Source: Dermanyssus gallinae (Eukaryota > Arthropoda > Arachnida > Mesostigmata > Dermanyssidae). Taken from it: a stretch of DNA of 64,000 bases. Under the pieces are notes generated by a model. It saw nothing but the letters and a program-made list of their open reading frames with translations. It was not told where the DNA came from and did no database searches. The DNA lies in contig QVRM01001379.1 of the NCBI GenBank assembly GCA_003439945.1, forward strand, positions 62,001-126,000, given 5' to 3'. The number at the start of each line of letters is the position of its first letter. Within the stretch, counting starts at the first letter, position 1. A program made the position numbers and the translations under genes. Shown here one piece after another: positions 12,001 to 22,540 of this stretch.

Positions 12001-12187
12001 GTTTTCTTCGGGGGTAGGCACGGTCGTGTAGACAAAGCTCTGGATGCGTTGAGCTTTTCCGAGCATGCGAGGTCTGGCTGCTCAAGTGACGCTGATTCGA
12101 TGGTCCATGGGGCCGGCTGCACGACTGTTGCCTCTGTCAGCGCTCTGCTCACCTTTGTTCCAGTTTTTAAAATTTTCACTCCAAAAA
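9045..12187 (-). pseudogene. ORF2: endonuclease-RT polyprotein, interrupted
   Basis: This frame encodes the replication enzyme of the 8.9-13.2 kb element. An endonuclease domain (12179-11199) shows LRIALWNCEG, LVLTETWA, VVCGDFNARL and the start of its C-terminal part; the expected SDH box is missing near the break at 11199. The linker and RT start are at 11083-10838 and 10683-10420 (NNKAAGPDQVRNEHL). A stop near 10421 precedes LLVIPKGKGDP. The main RT block (10320-9304) contains EQHGFRQNRST, VFVDFKAAFDSAPR, GVAQGDNLSPLLF and LYADDLIIYG. After a frameshift near 9320 come VHGFHH and, in a third frame (to 8899), CVCQRC...CGRYHAASC. I count about four to six disabling lesions, so the copy is dead but fairly young. 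The frame lacks a near-5' ATG; it may be reached by frameshifting from ORF1. Confidence 0.8.
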
Positions 12188-13201
12188 ATGTTTAAGTCTT
12201 CTTGCTACACTAGCAGCGATCTTTCCAGCGATTTCGCCTTTGTAGCTATATCGGCCGCTTAAGACAACTTCGCGCTGGGCGAGTGTCAGCGGGAACGCTG
12301 AGAAGGTGGCCTCGTCCATAGACGCCTTTCGAGCAAGGTCGTCGTTGGCTGCTTTGCAGTCCGCAGAAAATAGAGGCACAGACAGCACATGAAGTTCAAA
12401 TTCGGGGTGACTACGCTTCAATCTTGCACCGAAGGCCTCTACAGCTGATATGTACGATTCCTTCTCAAACTCCATACACTCATGGTATCCAGCGTGAAGG
12501 AACACTGCTACTGGTCCACAAGTGAGATTGATTTGTTTCTCTGCCTCCTCGATAATACACTGCACATCCATCCTCGGCGTTGAGCGTACCGTTATTGGTG
12601 TATTTTTGGAAAATAGATCCTTCAGTGCTGGTCTCAAAGACTCAACAATGCGGTCTCCTTTTACCAACACTGTCTTCTTCGACCGTCGAGTGAGAGCTTG
12701 CGTGGAGCTCTGACCGGCGCCAGGCAGTTCTGCATCCGGTGCGGGCATAGGCACCAACGTCCGTGCTTTCTTTACCTCCGCTAATTCTAGTTCTAGAACC
12801 CGCAAACGGTGGAACAAAAATGAAACACATCCCATTGCTTCGTTGCTGAAGGAACATGTATCCAAACAGTTCATAAAACGTTCGATCGACCAATCCGCGC
12901 ACTCCACATCGCACACTCGGCATAGCCACAGGGTTGGCGCGTTAACGGTTGGGTCCGTTTCGTCACTGGCCCTGCATTCAGCGTGAAACACCCTGCTGCA
13001 TCTAGAGCAGCACAAAAAGAGACCGCCTTCAACAATTACTGCACATCTTGCGCAAACTTTAGTTTTGGGGCCGCATAGTCGAACGTCTTTGGCGCGCGGC
13101 TCTAGGTCCGGTGACAGTTGACGTTTCTGTCCACATATGTTCGCTGAAGTCATATGTTGGCTATGACTGGTCGAAACATGTGTTTGCTGCTTTTTAATCA
13201 T
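12176..13201 (-). CDS. ORF1: PHD finger plus SGNH/GDSL-like esterase protein
   Basis: This 341-codon uninterrupted ORF opens the 8.9-13.2 kb element. Residues about 47-96 form a C4HC3 PHD-type zinc finger: CARC, CCSRC, FHAEC, then LCRVC. Residues about 165-340 look like an SGNH-hydrolase fold: a GD(R) block (VLVKGDRIVESL), a middle VAVFLHAGYHE block, and a C-terminal end rich in basic residues. The canonical GDS serine is replaced by GDR here, so the esterase may be inactive. In the related copy at 57.0-57.65 kb the same block reads FGDSSVKKL, with the serine. ORF1 proteins of this kind are known from CR1-like elements and probably bind or package element RNA or touch chromatin. The ORF1 stop overlaps the ORF2 frame. 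Confidence 0.75.
   Translation of the reverse strand: MIKKQQTHVSTSHSQHMTSANICGQKRQLSPDLEPRAKDVRLCGPKTKVCARCAVIVEGGLFLCCSRCSRVFHAECRASDETDPTVNAPTLWLCRVCDVECADWSIERFMNCLDTCSFSNEAMGCVSFLFHRLRVLELELAEVKKARTLVPMPAPDAELPGAGQSSTQALTRRSKKTVLVKGDRIVESLRPALKDLFSKNTPITVRSTPRMDVQCIIEEAEKQINLTCGPVAVFLHAGYHECMEFEKESYISAVEAFGARLKRSHPEFELHVLSVPLFSADCKAANDDLARKASMDEATFSAFPLTLAQREVVLSGRYSYKGEIAGKIAASVARRLKHFLE
12182..12188 (-). promoter_or_regulatory. Possible -1 ribosomal frameshift site between ORF1 and ORF2
   Basis: On the minus strand the zero-frame codons read CAT TTT TTG GAG TGA. The heptamer T TTT TTG fits the X XXY YYZ rule and lies one codon before the ORF1 stop. ORF2 is in the -1 frame and open through the overlap, and has no ATG at its start. 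A slip would fuse ORF1 to ORF2. No pseudoknot was verified. Confidence 0.4.
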
Positions 13202-13205
13202 AAAT

Positions 13206-13440
13206 CTCTAATCATAAATATTTCGTCCCAAAGCCTAGGTCCCAAAGTTCGTGTGAGTCTGCCTGGAATCTCTGAGATCTTTTTGAAGAAACCCATGCCA
13301 TCAAAGAAGAAACCAACAAACTTCTAGAAATGGACGTCATCTCTGCTGGGGGGGGGCACGAAAACCCAAGACGAGGTTCCGAGTACTGGTACGACCTTTC
13401 CCCTTCTGAGTAGCTCGCTTACAACCTTACACCTCAATGC
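13206..13440. other. Spacer or 5' UTR remnant
   Basis: No gene is supported. The minus-strand element starting at 13201 could have its 5' UTR in the first few bases. A G run lies near 13350. Confidence 0.3.
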
Positions 13441-14014
13441 TGGCGCAAAGGGATTCAAAAATTGGGGCAACACAAGCACCTGAGCAGTGTACTCTGTGAT
13501 GAGTGGTCATCCGTTGATGTAGCAGTTATAAGCGAGACTTGGCTTAAAGACATCGATGCTCTTCTGTTTGCGATTGACGGCTTCAGCTTAATGGTATCCA
13601 AACGTAAAACGCATAAACTTAGAGGCGGTGTCGGAATCTATGTTTGTACCACCTGTATGAATGTATCCACTCTATCGCTTAGTAGTCTTGATGGGTGCAG
13701 TCAAGCTTCTCGTATATATCTTCGGAAAAAAAGAAGATTATATCATTCGGTTTTACTCGAGCAGTACTTTTTATAAGGATGTTTTCTTTGATCCATTAAA
13801 TAATACTCTACCACCTAATTCTTTACTTCCGTGGCCGTTCCTTGGTGATTTAAACGTCAACTTGCTCGCTAGGCCCCCGCCGTTGAACTATATATCCTTC
13901 TTCATTAGCAACGACCTAATGCATCTCATCGATCATGTCACCCGACTTTTTTCTAGAACTGGCCTCGATTCTATTGCAGTTAGGGGCTGTTCTACTTTTC
14001 TAAAGCTTAACTAG
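13441..14014 (+). mobile_element. Endonuclease fragment of a second non-LTR lineage
   Basis: The plus strand encodes an AP-type endonuclease in two frames. The first (13462-13776) has SVDVAVISETWLKDIDALLF and GGVGIYV; the second (13661-14014) has FLGDLNVNLL, DLMHLIDHVTR and a weak GLDSIAV. This order (ETWL, GGV, GDLN, the LI..TR...S.ID.I block) is that of CR1/L2/jockey-type endonucleases and differs from the neighbouring element, where the equivalents are ETWA and GDFN. No RT follows, since an R1 element on the other strand starts at about 14.1 kb. Confidence 0.65.
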
Positions 14015-14109
14015 CGGTTCTAAATTCAATGTCATTCTCGGGTCACTTTCCTGTTGTGGTCTCCTTGCTCAAATGCGAAGAAACATCGACGACGTGAGCA
14101 CTTTCGTCG

Positions 14110-16935
14110 TGGTGTATGACAGCTCGCCCAGCTACTTGTCATACCACCGGCGCAGATCTGGTATTAGTCGGCGAGTCCATTGAACGCCGGCGTCGCCTCA
14201 GGGAATTCGTCATTCTTCGTTCCATAGTTCCAGTGTCTTCAGTTGTGCCTGCGTGAGGTCCCAGTTCCCATCGAGGCGACGTTTGCTTCTCTCCCTGGTC
14301 AGGAGATCCCAAGGTAGCCACGGGCCAGTACTATCAGGGCATCCGTAGACACCGTGCGGTAGGCCCTGAAGACTCTCATGGCCATACCCCGCTGCGCGGC
14401 TCTGAGTGCGCCCCGGTTGCGCGCCGTCCGGAGGGCAAAGTCTGCCTAGACTGGCGCCTATCGCCGTTGACTCCGCCACGGTAGCCAGAAGCCGGCTTCA
14501 TCTCTCAGACGCCCCTCCCTCTCGCGGGAGGATCCGTGCAAGATTCTGCGCGACCGCAGCGACCTTGCGGGCGACGTAGGCAATATGCGCCGCACCCGTA
14601 AGTCCGGTGTCCAGGATGACCTCCAGGTACTTGGCCTCCTTCTTGATTACTATGACTTGGCCCGAGAGAGTCAGGTTGAACCCTCTCGTGCGCTTCCGCC
14701 TAGTGAGATGAAGTGCCTCTGTTTTTTGTGGCGCCAGTTGGAAGTGATACTCGCGCATCCACTTGGCCACTTTGTCCAGAGCGATAGTTGCCAGCTCCTG
14801 TAGTTAAGTTTCCTGTCTGGCTGTCACCAGCAACGCCAGGTCATCGGCGTATGCTAGGGTTTCCACACCGTCAGGTAGAATCTCCATTCGCAAGACTCCA
14901 TCGTATGCGATGTTCCAGAGAACCGAGGCAATTACGGATCCCTGCGGGACGCTCGAGGTTAGTTCGTACTCGCTGTCTCCCATTCTAAGAGTTCTGTCTC
15001 CTAGATAAGATGATATTATTTGGTGAAGGTAGGGGGTTACGAATATCTAAGAGTATTAAAAGCACATAAACGCTGGTTTTTAAGGACTTCGTAGTTTCTC
15101 GCCTGGCGTGATTTAGAACCCGTTGCAGTACGTCGAGCGAGAAGCGGCCTCGTCGGAAACCGTATTGATATTCCGACAAGGCTTGTTTTGCCTCGATTTC
15201 CGCGGTTAGATGTGCTACTAAAATATTTTCCACAAGCTTGCCTGCGGTGTTTAGCAGGCAGATGGGTCTGTGCGGTGTCAACCCTATTGCCGCTCCTAGT
15301 TTGGGGCTTAGCCCGAGTTGCGCTTTCTTCCACTGCCTTGGGCAGTACCCCTTGGTAAGCAGCCGGGCGACGAGTGTGGCCACCTCTTTGGGATGTCTGT
15401 CGGCAAATAGCCTCACCACCTCTGGTGGGATCCTGTCGGGCCCTGGTGCCTTCCGGTTGCCAGTCTTTCCCGCGCAGCAGTCGCCTTCTCTAGCGCGAGC
15501 GGCGGTACGTCTTCGGGCGCCTCCGCGATGTTGTCTGGTGGGCGCTGAGCTTGACGTGGGAAAAGCGTCGTGACCGTCGTTGCAATCTGGTCGGGCGGGA
15601 TGGGTGGAAGTGGGCGCCGAAGCTTCCCCATGACCACCCTGTATGGTAAGCCCCGGGGATCCACCTCGACGACCTCCATTAGTTTCTTCCACGCGGCCCG
15701 TGTAATCCAGGTCTTGAGGGCACGACGCTTTTCCCTGTAGATATTCTGCAGGGCCAGTGCCCTAGCCGTCGGTGCGACGAGCTTGAACTCTGTGGCCCCC
15801 TTTCGCCGGCGGCGAGCCAGCCACGAGTGGGCGTACGTTAATGTCCGATTTGCTCTTAAGAACTCCTTCCACGCCTTTTCTATCTCTTCGGACCACTAGC
15901 TCTTGGGGGTATTTCGTTTTGACCCAGTTTGGCGGCAGTGAGGTCCCGCCGCCTCACAGGCCGCCGTAAGCATCTCTTTTACTTGAGCCGTATTGGGGTC
16001 ATTAGGGTCCATCGGGAGACGTGCTAATCCATTGTAGTGACCAGTTTAGTCTTGTTCAGGCGGCGCATTTGCTATGTCCGACGGGGGTTTAGGACCACTC
16101 TGTTCGTTCAGGGGAGGGGGGGGCAAGCAAAAAATGTAGCGATGATCGCTTAGCAATTCTTCCTCTTCGAATACCGTCCACTCGGAACCGAGGAGGAGGG
16201 TCCTATTATTGGCAAGAGTAATCTCTATATAAGAGGCTTGGGTGTCTGAGACAAACGTTGGGGTGCTTCCCCTGTATGCAACAGTCAAATCCATCTGTGA
16301 GGCCCAGTCCTCCAGGAGGCGGCCTCTTTCTGTCGTTGTCTTACTGTTTTATGTAATGCTTGCAGCGTTAAATGCTTGCTCTCTGTATGCGGGGCATGAC
16401 ATACTGTCTGCCCGGTGACTATTCTCGTCGCATCTTGACTGTGGCACCTTGCAGTCGCCAACCGAATGGTCGGGGCTTCCGCATTGATGGCAGATGTGTG
16501 CGGCAGGCTCCGCCGCCGTGCAGGTTCCCACCTAGTAACGCGGGCACTGGCGCCAAAAGCAGGTCGGCTCATAAAGCCGGACCCATGCGTCCGGCCTGCA
16601 GACCCGCCCGCCGATGTTTACCGCTCAAAGGTTGCGGAGGGGACTTGCAATCGAGAGTGTGCTGCTCACTCGCACGTACCACCTCAACGCTCGTTCGGGC
16701 CTAGGCTCGGAGATGCGGAGTGTTGCTGCCGATGGCAGTCCAAGGGCGCTTCGTATGTCCCGTTCAATGATCTCGTCGCTCGGGAGGGGGTCGACGCCCC
16801 ATAATGCTATGTCTGGTTGCGCCGGTTCGTCCCTACAGTCTGCCTGGCGTCCTGTAGTGTTCGTGATGGCTGTCGCCTACGGACCTGGAGAAGGCATACA
16901 GGCCCCCAGCTTGAAATTTCCTACATGCCTGCAAC
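14110..16935 (-). mobile_element. R1-clade retrotransposon, internally deleted
   Basis: Reading 5' to 3' on the minus strand: gag from about 16935 (GVDPLPSDEIIERDIRSALG, then HICHQCGSPDHSVGDC and RADSMSCPAYREQ, the paired R1 zinc knuckles); a direct jump to the endonuclease C-terminus (16294-16046: GSTPTF...LLSDHRYIFC), so the front of the endonuclease is deleted; then RT (15692-14985: APGPDRIPPEVVRLFADRHP, LSEYQYGFRRGRFSLDVL, LLILLD), the GSVIASVLWNIAYDG and AYADDLALL blocks at about 14960-14830, thumb 14770-14498, and a damaged C-terminal part to about 14140. Frameshifts and stops are frequent. It abuts the 5' end of an oppositely oriented R1 element at 16973. Confidence 0.8.
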
Positions 16936-16972
16936 AATTCCCCCACCCCCCTGACCTTGCGGAAGGCTACAG

Positions 16973-19340
16973 ATGGCCAACCGTGACGGCGACTCGAGGG
17001 GGACGACGGCCCTAGAGGAGGACGATAACGAGATGGAAAAGGGGCAAGCGGGCGACTCCTATGCTGAATTGCTGCCCGGGTGGAAAAGGATGAGGTCGAT
17101 GACCGTATCGCCGGTCCCGGAGACGGCTAAGAAGGACCCCTAGCACGGCGAAACCGAGATCGACCGGGATATTGAAGATGCCGTGGAAATCACGACAAAG
17201 TACACAGAACGATAATGGAGCTCTGCAAGGCGCAGAACACCAAGACTGAGCTAGAGGGTATATCGAAATAGTTGCCGAGGCTATTGAACGTATAAAGAAG
17301 GCGTTCGACGCCTTAAACAGGGATAGGGCGATAACACGCCTGATGATAGACAATACAATAGCGGCTTTGACAGAATAACGCGAGAGACTACGGCGAAAAC
17401 TGGAGGCGCGGCCCGCAGGGCTCTCGGAATCCCCCCCCCCGCGCTTAACGAAATCTGCAGCAGATGCAAGCGGAAGGAATCCGAAGACCAGGCGTAACGG
17501 GAAGCCCTAGAGGAGGAGGCAAAGCAGGCCCATGCGCACGAGGACATTCTAAGACTACCGGAGAAACCCTGGCCCCGGGAGGCCCTCTAGCGGGTAATGA
17601 TGACAACGGCAAAGAAAACGGAGTCTAGAGATATTAGGGACTTACTACTAACAAGAAGAACAGAGCACGGCCAGGCCATGATCGCAGCTCTTGGTAGCCA
17701 ATTCCTGTCTCTGCCAGCTATTCTAGATAGCCCAGCAGGAACGGAGGCAGTACTACGTAGCACGGTCGCCTGGGGGTCCATCGAGAGACCCGAGGCCACT
17801 CCCCCTCTCAGCGATGTCTGGTTGTAGCCGTAGTTAAACCAAGCAAAAAAACTGGAAGAGCCAGTAGTGGCCGTTCTAAAGAAAATGAAAGCAAAAACAT
17901 TACAGCTTGGCCACTTCTCTACGTAACATCGCAGCGGCGAAACTTGCAAATGCACAGGACCCTGGCTATTCTGACGCTACAAGCGGAAGGAGAGGGCGCC
18001 ACCCTTTTGACTTCGAGCCCCCATCCCCAACGTTTAGCTCGCAGCTCGGACCACCGTACGGGTGTGCGCGGCGGAGGGCAAGTCCTCTGCGGACACCCTC
18101 AATGACATCCGACCGCGGACGGCAGACTCGGCAATACCGGAAGCATTGGTCCGAGGAGTGAGCAAGAACCCCCAAGGAGACCTCATAATCCGACTAGAAA
18201 AGAGAAATCCAGGCGCTGGTAAGAAAATGGCGGAGGCTATAACGACTCCTACAGGGTATCAAGCAGACTGCAGAGAAGGAACGCCGCAGCAGGATACGGC
18301 GCTCTTGCGCGTCGACCCGCTTACGAGTCACGCGGGTATCGAATGCGACATACGGAGTGCCCCCGGACTACAACCCACGATGGCACTCTAAATCTCCGAG
18401 CCAAGACTTGGGTGTGCATCAAGACGGTACGTACATGTAAGCAGCACAGCCGACGTGCTTTGTCTACAAAGAAGAAAGTCACCGGGCAGACAGCATGTCA
18501 TGTCCAGCTTACCGGCAACAAGTAAACGCGGTTCTATCCGCCAGGAGAACTCCTTTGCACCCCCCGATGTCACAGAGGCCTCAGGGTTAAATGTCCAATG
18601 ACGCCCCCCCCCCACCCCCCCCCGCCGCAGACTCCGCTACGGTATCAGGGCTGGAATCGGGCACGGGAGCACCTAACCACCCAAGAATGGAAAAGCGGGA
18701 AAACTAAGACCGACAAGGGCACAAAAACTGCAACGAGGGTTTGCCTGAATTGACACGACACGGGGGTAATTTAAATGCGTTACTTGTCACCGAACAAAGC
18801 TCTCAAGTATGTTGGACACCCAGGACAATCACTGAGAAGCCACCAATTGTGGTAAGAAGGGACTTCAATGCGGCCAATAATATGGGGAAGCCGATCAATA
18901 ACGGAAAGAGACCGTATCCTAGAAAACTGGGCCGCGGTAGCGAATTTGTCAGAGGTGAATAGGGGAAGCGCTCCGACCTTCTTGAGAAAGAAGGGCATCT
19001 CCAAATAAACTGGTCTCCGTCCTGGACCAATGCGCTGCCCAATGGGGACTCAGCGATCCAAAGGCGGACCAGGTAGCAGAAGCGCTTCCAACGGCTTGCA
19101 AGGTGGCGGGGCCCTCTTCCAGAGGATTAGGCAACCGGCCCCCAAGAGCTGGTGGAACGACAATATAAAGGCGGCGCGAAAGATATACATGAGGGCAAGC
19201 AGAAGCATTATACGTGCCCGCTCCCGGCTGGCCCGCCGGTGGCCACAGACACATAGTTTTCACCCGCCAGGCAAAGCGCACAGCCAACACTATTGAAGTG
19301 CCACCCGACGACATTCCGCTGATCATACTGGAGGAGTAGC
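16973..19340 (+). mobile_element. R1-clade retrotransposon, gag and endonuclease only
   Basis: This plus-strand element begins at the ATG at 16973 (MANRDGDSRGTTALEEDDNE), followed by a coiled-coil-like acidic stretch (IVAEAIERIKKAFDALNRD, about 17265-17325). The gag core at 18160-18390 has GDLIIRLEKRNPGAGKKMAE, and the last zinc-knuckle region near 18475-18540 shows HRADSMSCPAYRQQ. The endonuclease pieces follow: DFNAANNMG at about 18866, ILENWAAVANLSEVNRGSAP near 18910-18975, and a linker WWNDNIKAARKIYMRASRSI at about 19150-19210. RT is absent. Stops and frame changes are numerous. It is arranged head-to-head with the preceding R1 copy and tail-to-tail with the next. Confidence 0.75.
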
Positions 19341-19439
19341 CATCACGCGTGAACGACTGGCTTCTGGCAAGGCCCCTGGACTTTTTTTTTCTGGAAGGTT
19401 TCGGGAATGCATGATGCACATGCGCCACTAGCAGCCTGC

Positions 19440-22400
19440 GTGACTAGTGTGAGACTCGCAACCCACTAAACCCGGATTCCTCACCCCCCCCCCCCCCCCC
19501 AGGCTCGGTATTACTTTGGCATTACTTCGAAACCGTGGGAGAGGTGTGTCTGCCGTTCTCCTTCAATCAGCTCTATCCCTGACTATCATCCTGCATGTTT
19601 ACCTGCGGTTGGATAGGGGGATGCCATTTTGTAACGCGTCCTGTGAGGGTGCGTCGAGACCATGAGGGCCTGGCTGCTCCCCACCCCCTCCCTCTCCCTC
19701 GGCTCGTCGTCTCGACCACTCTCCCGAGAGACCCGCTTAAACCTCTCCCGCCTGGCCGTTTCCTTGGCTGTCTTGAGTGTCAAAACGGCGTCGGACAAGT
19801 TCGTCGCCTCCCTCCACGTCTCCGCCGAAGTCATCATATGGGCGACCACCTCCTTGATGGGTCGCCTTCTCACAGCGGTTGGTGCTGCGTCCCGTGCTTC
19901 CCTGAGAGCATCACACCGCAGAACAGTATGATCTACGTTGCCCGTTTCTCCAGAGTCGCAACTCGGAACTGGCCGTGTCCCGGTCAGAACTGAGTTGCCC
20001 AGTAAGAAAGCTCCCCGTGTCGGCGGTCGTACCATATCCTGAGGTCTGGTATCAGACTCTTAGTCCAGCTCCCTGTGGTCACACCGGGTCTTACGTGCGC
20101 CCATTCCTCATGCCAGGCCGATATGGTGGCACTCCTGGCCCTGGTGAGGCCCCTGTGGGACTCCGGCAGTAACCTCGTACTCCTGCCCCCCTGCAACCAA
20201 GCCTCTGTCATCCAGGTAGGATGAAATCATTCGACGGAGGTAGAGGGAAAAGCCCTTCCTCTTCATCGCTTCCACAATTTCTTTCCAATTCATTGTGTTG
20301 AAGGCATTTTTGACATCCAGGAGGATCAGGAGCACGAATCCCCTTGCTTTAGGGGTCTTCATAGTCTTCTCACGCGCTCGTTTCAGAACTTTCTTTAGAG
20401 CCCTCAATGCGGATCTGCCGTCTCCGAGGATCAGGAAACCGTACTGGGCATCTGATAGGGCGTTCTTTTCCTGAATCTCGTCGTTTAGTCTTTTGACTAT
20501 AACGTTCTCCAGGACCCATGGCGTCAATGAGGCATATGGGCCGGTAAGCCGAAGGCCCCGTATATCCCCCCGGGTTTGGGGATCAAAACCAGGCTTGCCC
20601 TTTTCCACAGCCTCGGGAATCTCCCCTCTCTCAAAAGCTTGTTGGCAAGGTCTTGGAAGACCTTAGGCCATCATTTGACCAGTAGCCTCGCTACATCTAG
20701 GGGAATTCCGTCTAGGCCGGGCGTTTTACCGGTTGCCAACCGATTCCGGGCTTGTTCGACCTCCTCCAGCGTTACCTCCGGAATGTCTTCCGGGGTGACC
20801 TAGAACTCTTCGTTTTCTCTCCGCGGTTGTGCCGGAAAAAGACCGGATACTGTTTCCCGCAGCACATCCGAGGGCAGTTTCGCGGGACGTCTCCAGAGTT
20901 TGGCCATAGCTACTCAGTACGGCACGCCCCATACGTCGCTCTCCACCGCGTCTATCAGCTCTTTCTCCGCTCTGGCTTTACTTTTGGGCGAAGAGTCCTT
21001 GAAGTCTCGATCGAGCAGCTTTGTACTCCGTCAATTGGGTTTCAGTTCTTGCGGTCTCTCCCTCCCCGTGAACTCCCTCTTGTCGATTTCTTCGCGCTAT
21101 CCAGGTGCGTGTTCTCGTGTAAACCCTGTTTAGCCTAACGCAAGTCCTGCGGGCAGCTGCGATCGCTTTGTTCCACCAGTAGTTGGGAGGGTGGCGGCTC
21201 CCGTGGTGGTGTGAGGGAGCAGCTTTCTCGCATGCTGTAGACAGTATGTTAATTATTTGATATTCATCTCCCACCGTGTCTTCCAGTCGTTTGCAACCCT
21301 CGTCTATTTCAGCTACTAGAATCTTGGCGTCGAGTTTCCGCATCTGCCATATCTTACTAGGGGGCGGGGCGAGGGCCACGTCGGGGGTACTGATGGTGAA
21401 ACAGATGTATCTGTGGTCACTCATGGTCTCCTCTGTCTCCCTCACCCTCCACTCTACCACCAGTGGAAAGGCCGCCTCATTAACCATTGTTAGGTCAATA
21501 AAGGCCGTCTGGCTCCCTCTGGAAGAGGTAGGAAAAGTAGTTCCGTCATTAAGAACCCCTTTTACCTGCATGTGCCTCCGCGCTCTGGGCAAGTTCCTCG
21601 AGAAATTCTTCGAATTTCCCCTCCTCCCTGTTGGGAGAGAAGTAGCAGCTATAGAAGACCCCTACCCGATCAATCTCCAGCCAGGACAACCCCGCCCCGA
21701 CCCCCCGCTCCTAATCGCGAGGTTTCTCTCGGACCCCGTACACCAGATTGCGGTATCCGCCTCTGCGTCAGATACCCAGTCTGCCTTCCGCTTAGTGATC
21801 GCTATTTTTGGCTCGGAGAGCAGACAGAGGCCTATAGACTCTCTGCGTACTATCTCATCAAGCATGTCATGCGCCGCCCTACAGGTTTATCTGAAGTATC
21901 TTTAACATTGGCCGTACGAAGGGCCTACCTACTAAGTTCCAATCACTCTTTCCGTCCCCACTTGCTCCCTATAGGCCGGGCAAGACATCCTATCCGCTCG
22001 GTACCCCTCTATTCCGCAGACTAGACACTTTGGTGTCGTTGCTTTGCATTTGGCTACCAGGTGGTCAGGTTCACCACATTTGTGGGATACCCGAGGCACC
22101 TGGCTCTCTGCTGTGCAGTCTTGGGCCTTATGGCCCGGTTTATGACACTTGTAGCAGTTGAGGAGCCTAATCCACTCCTCAGGTGTGCACCACCTTGAGC
22201 CCAGTTTAAGGGTCTTGCGGGAGCATATGGCTCTTGCCGCCGCCGGGGACGCCGTAACCAGTGCGTACCAAACGTCAGCTCTTCCGAGCCTTGGCTCGGT
22301 AGCTGTGATCCTGGCGCCAGCCGGAAGCTGCAAGGGTTTCAGCAGTTCCCTTTCGACCTGCTCCCCGTCCAAGAATAGGTCAATCCCCCACAGGGCGATG

Positions 22401-22540
22401 GTCTGCCCCTGGTTAAGCTCTCAGCAGTCGGCCTGCATCTTTGCAGATTCTCAAATGGCCACCGCCATTTTCTCTCCTGCGCCCTTTTCATTCTCCTCTA
22501 TTCTAATGATAAGGTCACCCTCCTTACTTTTAACCACCCC
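19440..22540 (-). mobile_element. R1-clade retrotransposon lacking the RT catalytic palm
   Basis: On the minus strand: gag start near 22530 (EGDLIIRIEENEKGAGEKMA), gag 22372-21932 with CYKCHKPGHKAQDC, CGEPDHLVAKC and CLVCGIEG...MSCPAYREQ, three knuckles in R1 order. Endonuclease 21900-21100 contains LLSEP, TFPTSSRGSQTAFIDLT and MSDHRYICF, then NYWWNKAIAAARRTC. RT N-part 20932-20250 contains TPGLDGIPLDVARLL, VLLILLDVKNAFNTMNW and VTAGVPQGP. The protein then jumps straight to the C-terminal part (20211-19586: SLIPDLRIWYDRRHGELSYW, HTVLRCDALREARD). The YADD motif and thumb are deleted. The 3' UTR ends in a C-rich stretch near 19484-19500 and carries the CCCACTAAA motif (minus-strand TTTAGTGGG). 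Confidence 0.8.

Larger units (their letters stand above)
8869..13205 (-). mobile_element. Nearly complete non-LTR retrotransposon with PHD/esterase ORF1
   Basis: A two-ORF element lies on the minus strand. ORF1 (13201-12176) has a PHD finger and an SGNH/GDSL-like esterase domain; ORF2 (about 12187-8900) has an AP-type endonuclease, an RT with LYADDLIIYG and a C-terminal Cys/His cluster. The ORF1 architecture is known from CR1-group elements, which suggests that placement. The RT style (LSPLLFSVLIKDLP, MKFRRGG, RVLGLHRSARNRLVYLL) resembles sequences I recall as 'tick transposon'. A poly(A) signal AATAAA lies at 8897-8892. The same family recurs at 25.2-27.85, 54.1-54.6, 56.85-58.2 and 61.3-62.65 kb. 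Confidence 0.85.

Noticed and set aside
13300..13350. Gypsy-type RT start (EETNKLLEMDVIS)
   Set aside because: The match is a dozen residues with no flanking RT or LTR, so it is most likely chance.
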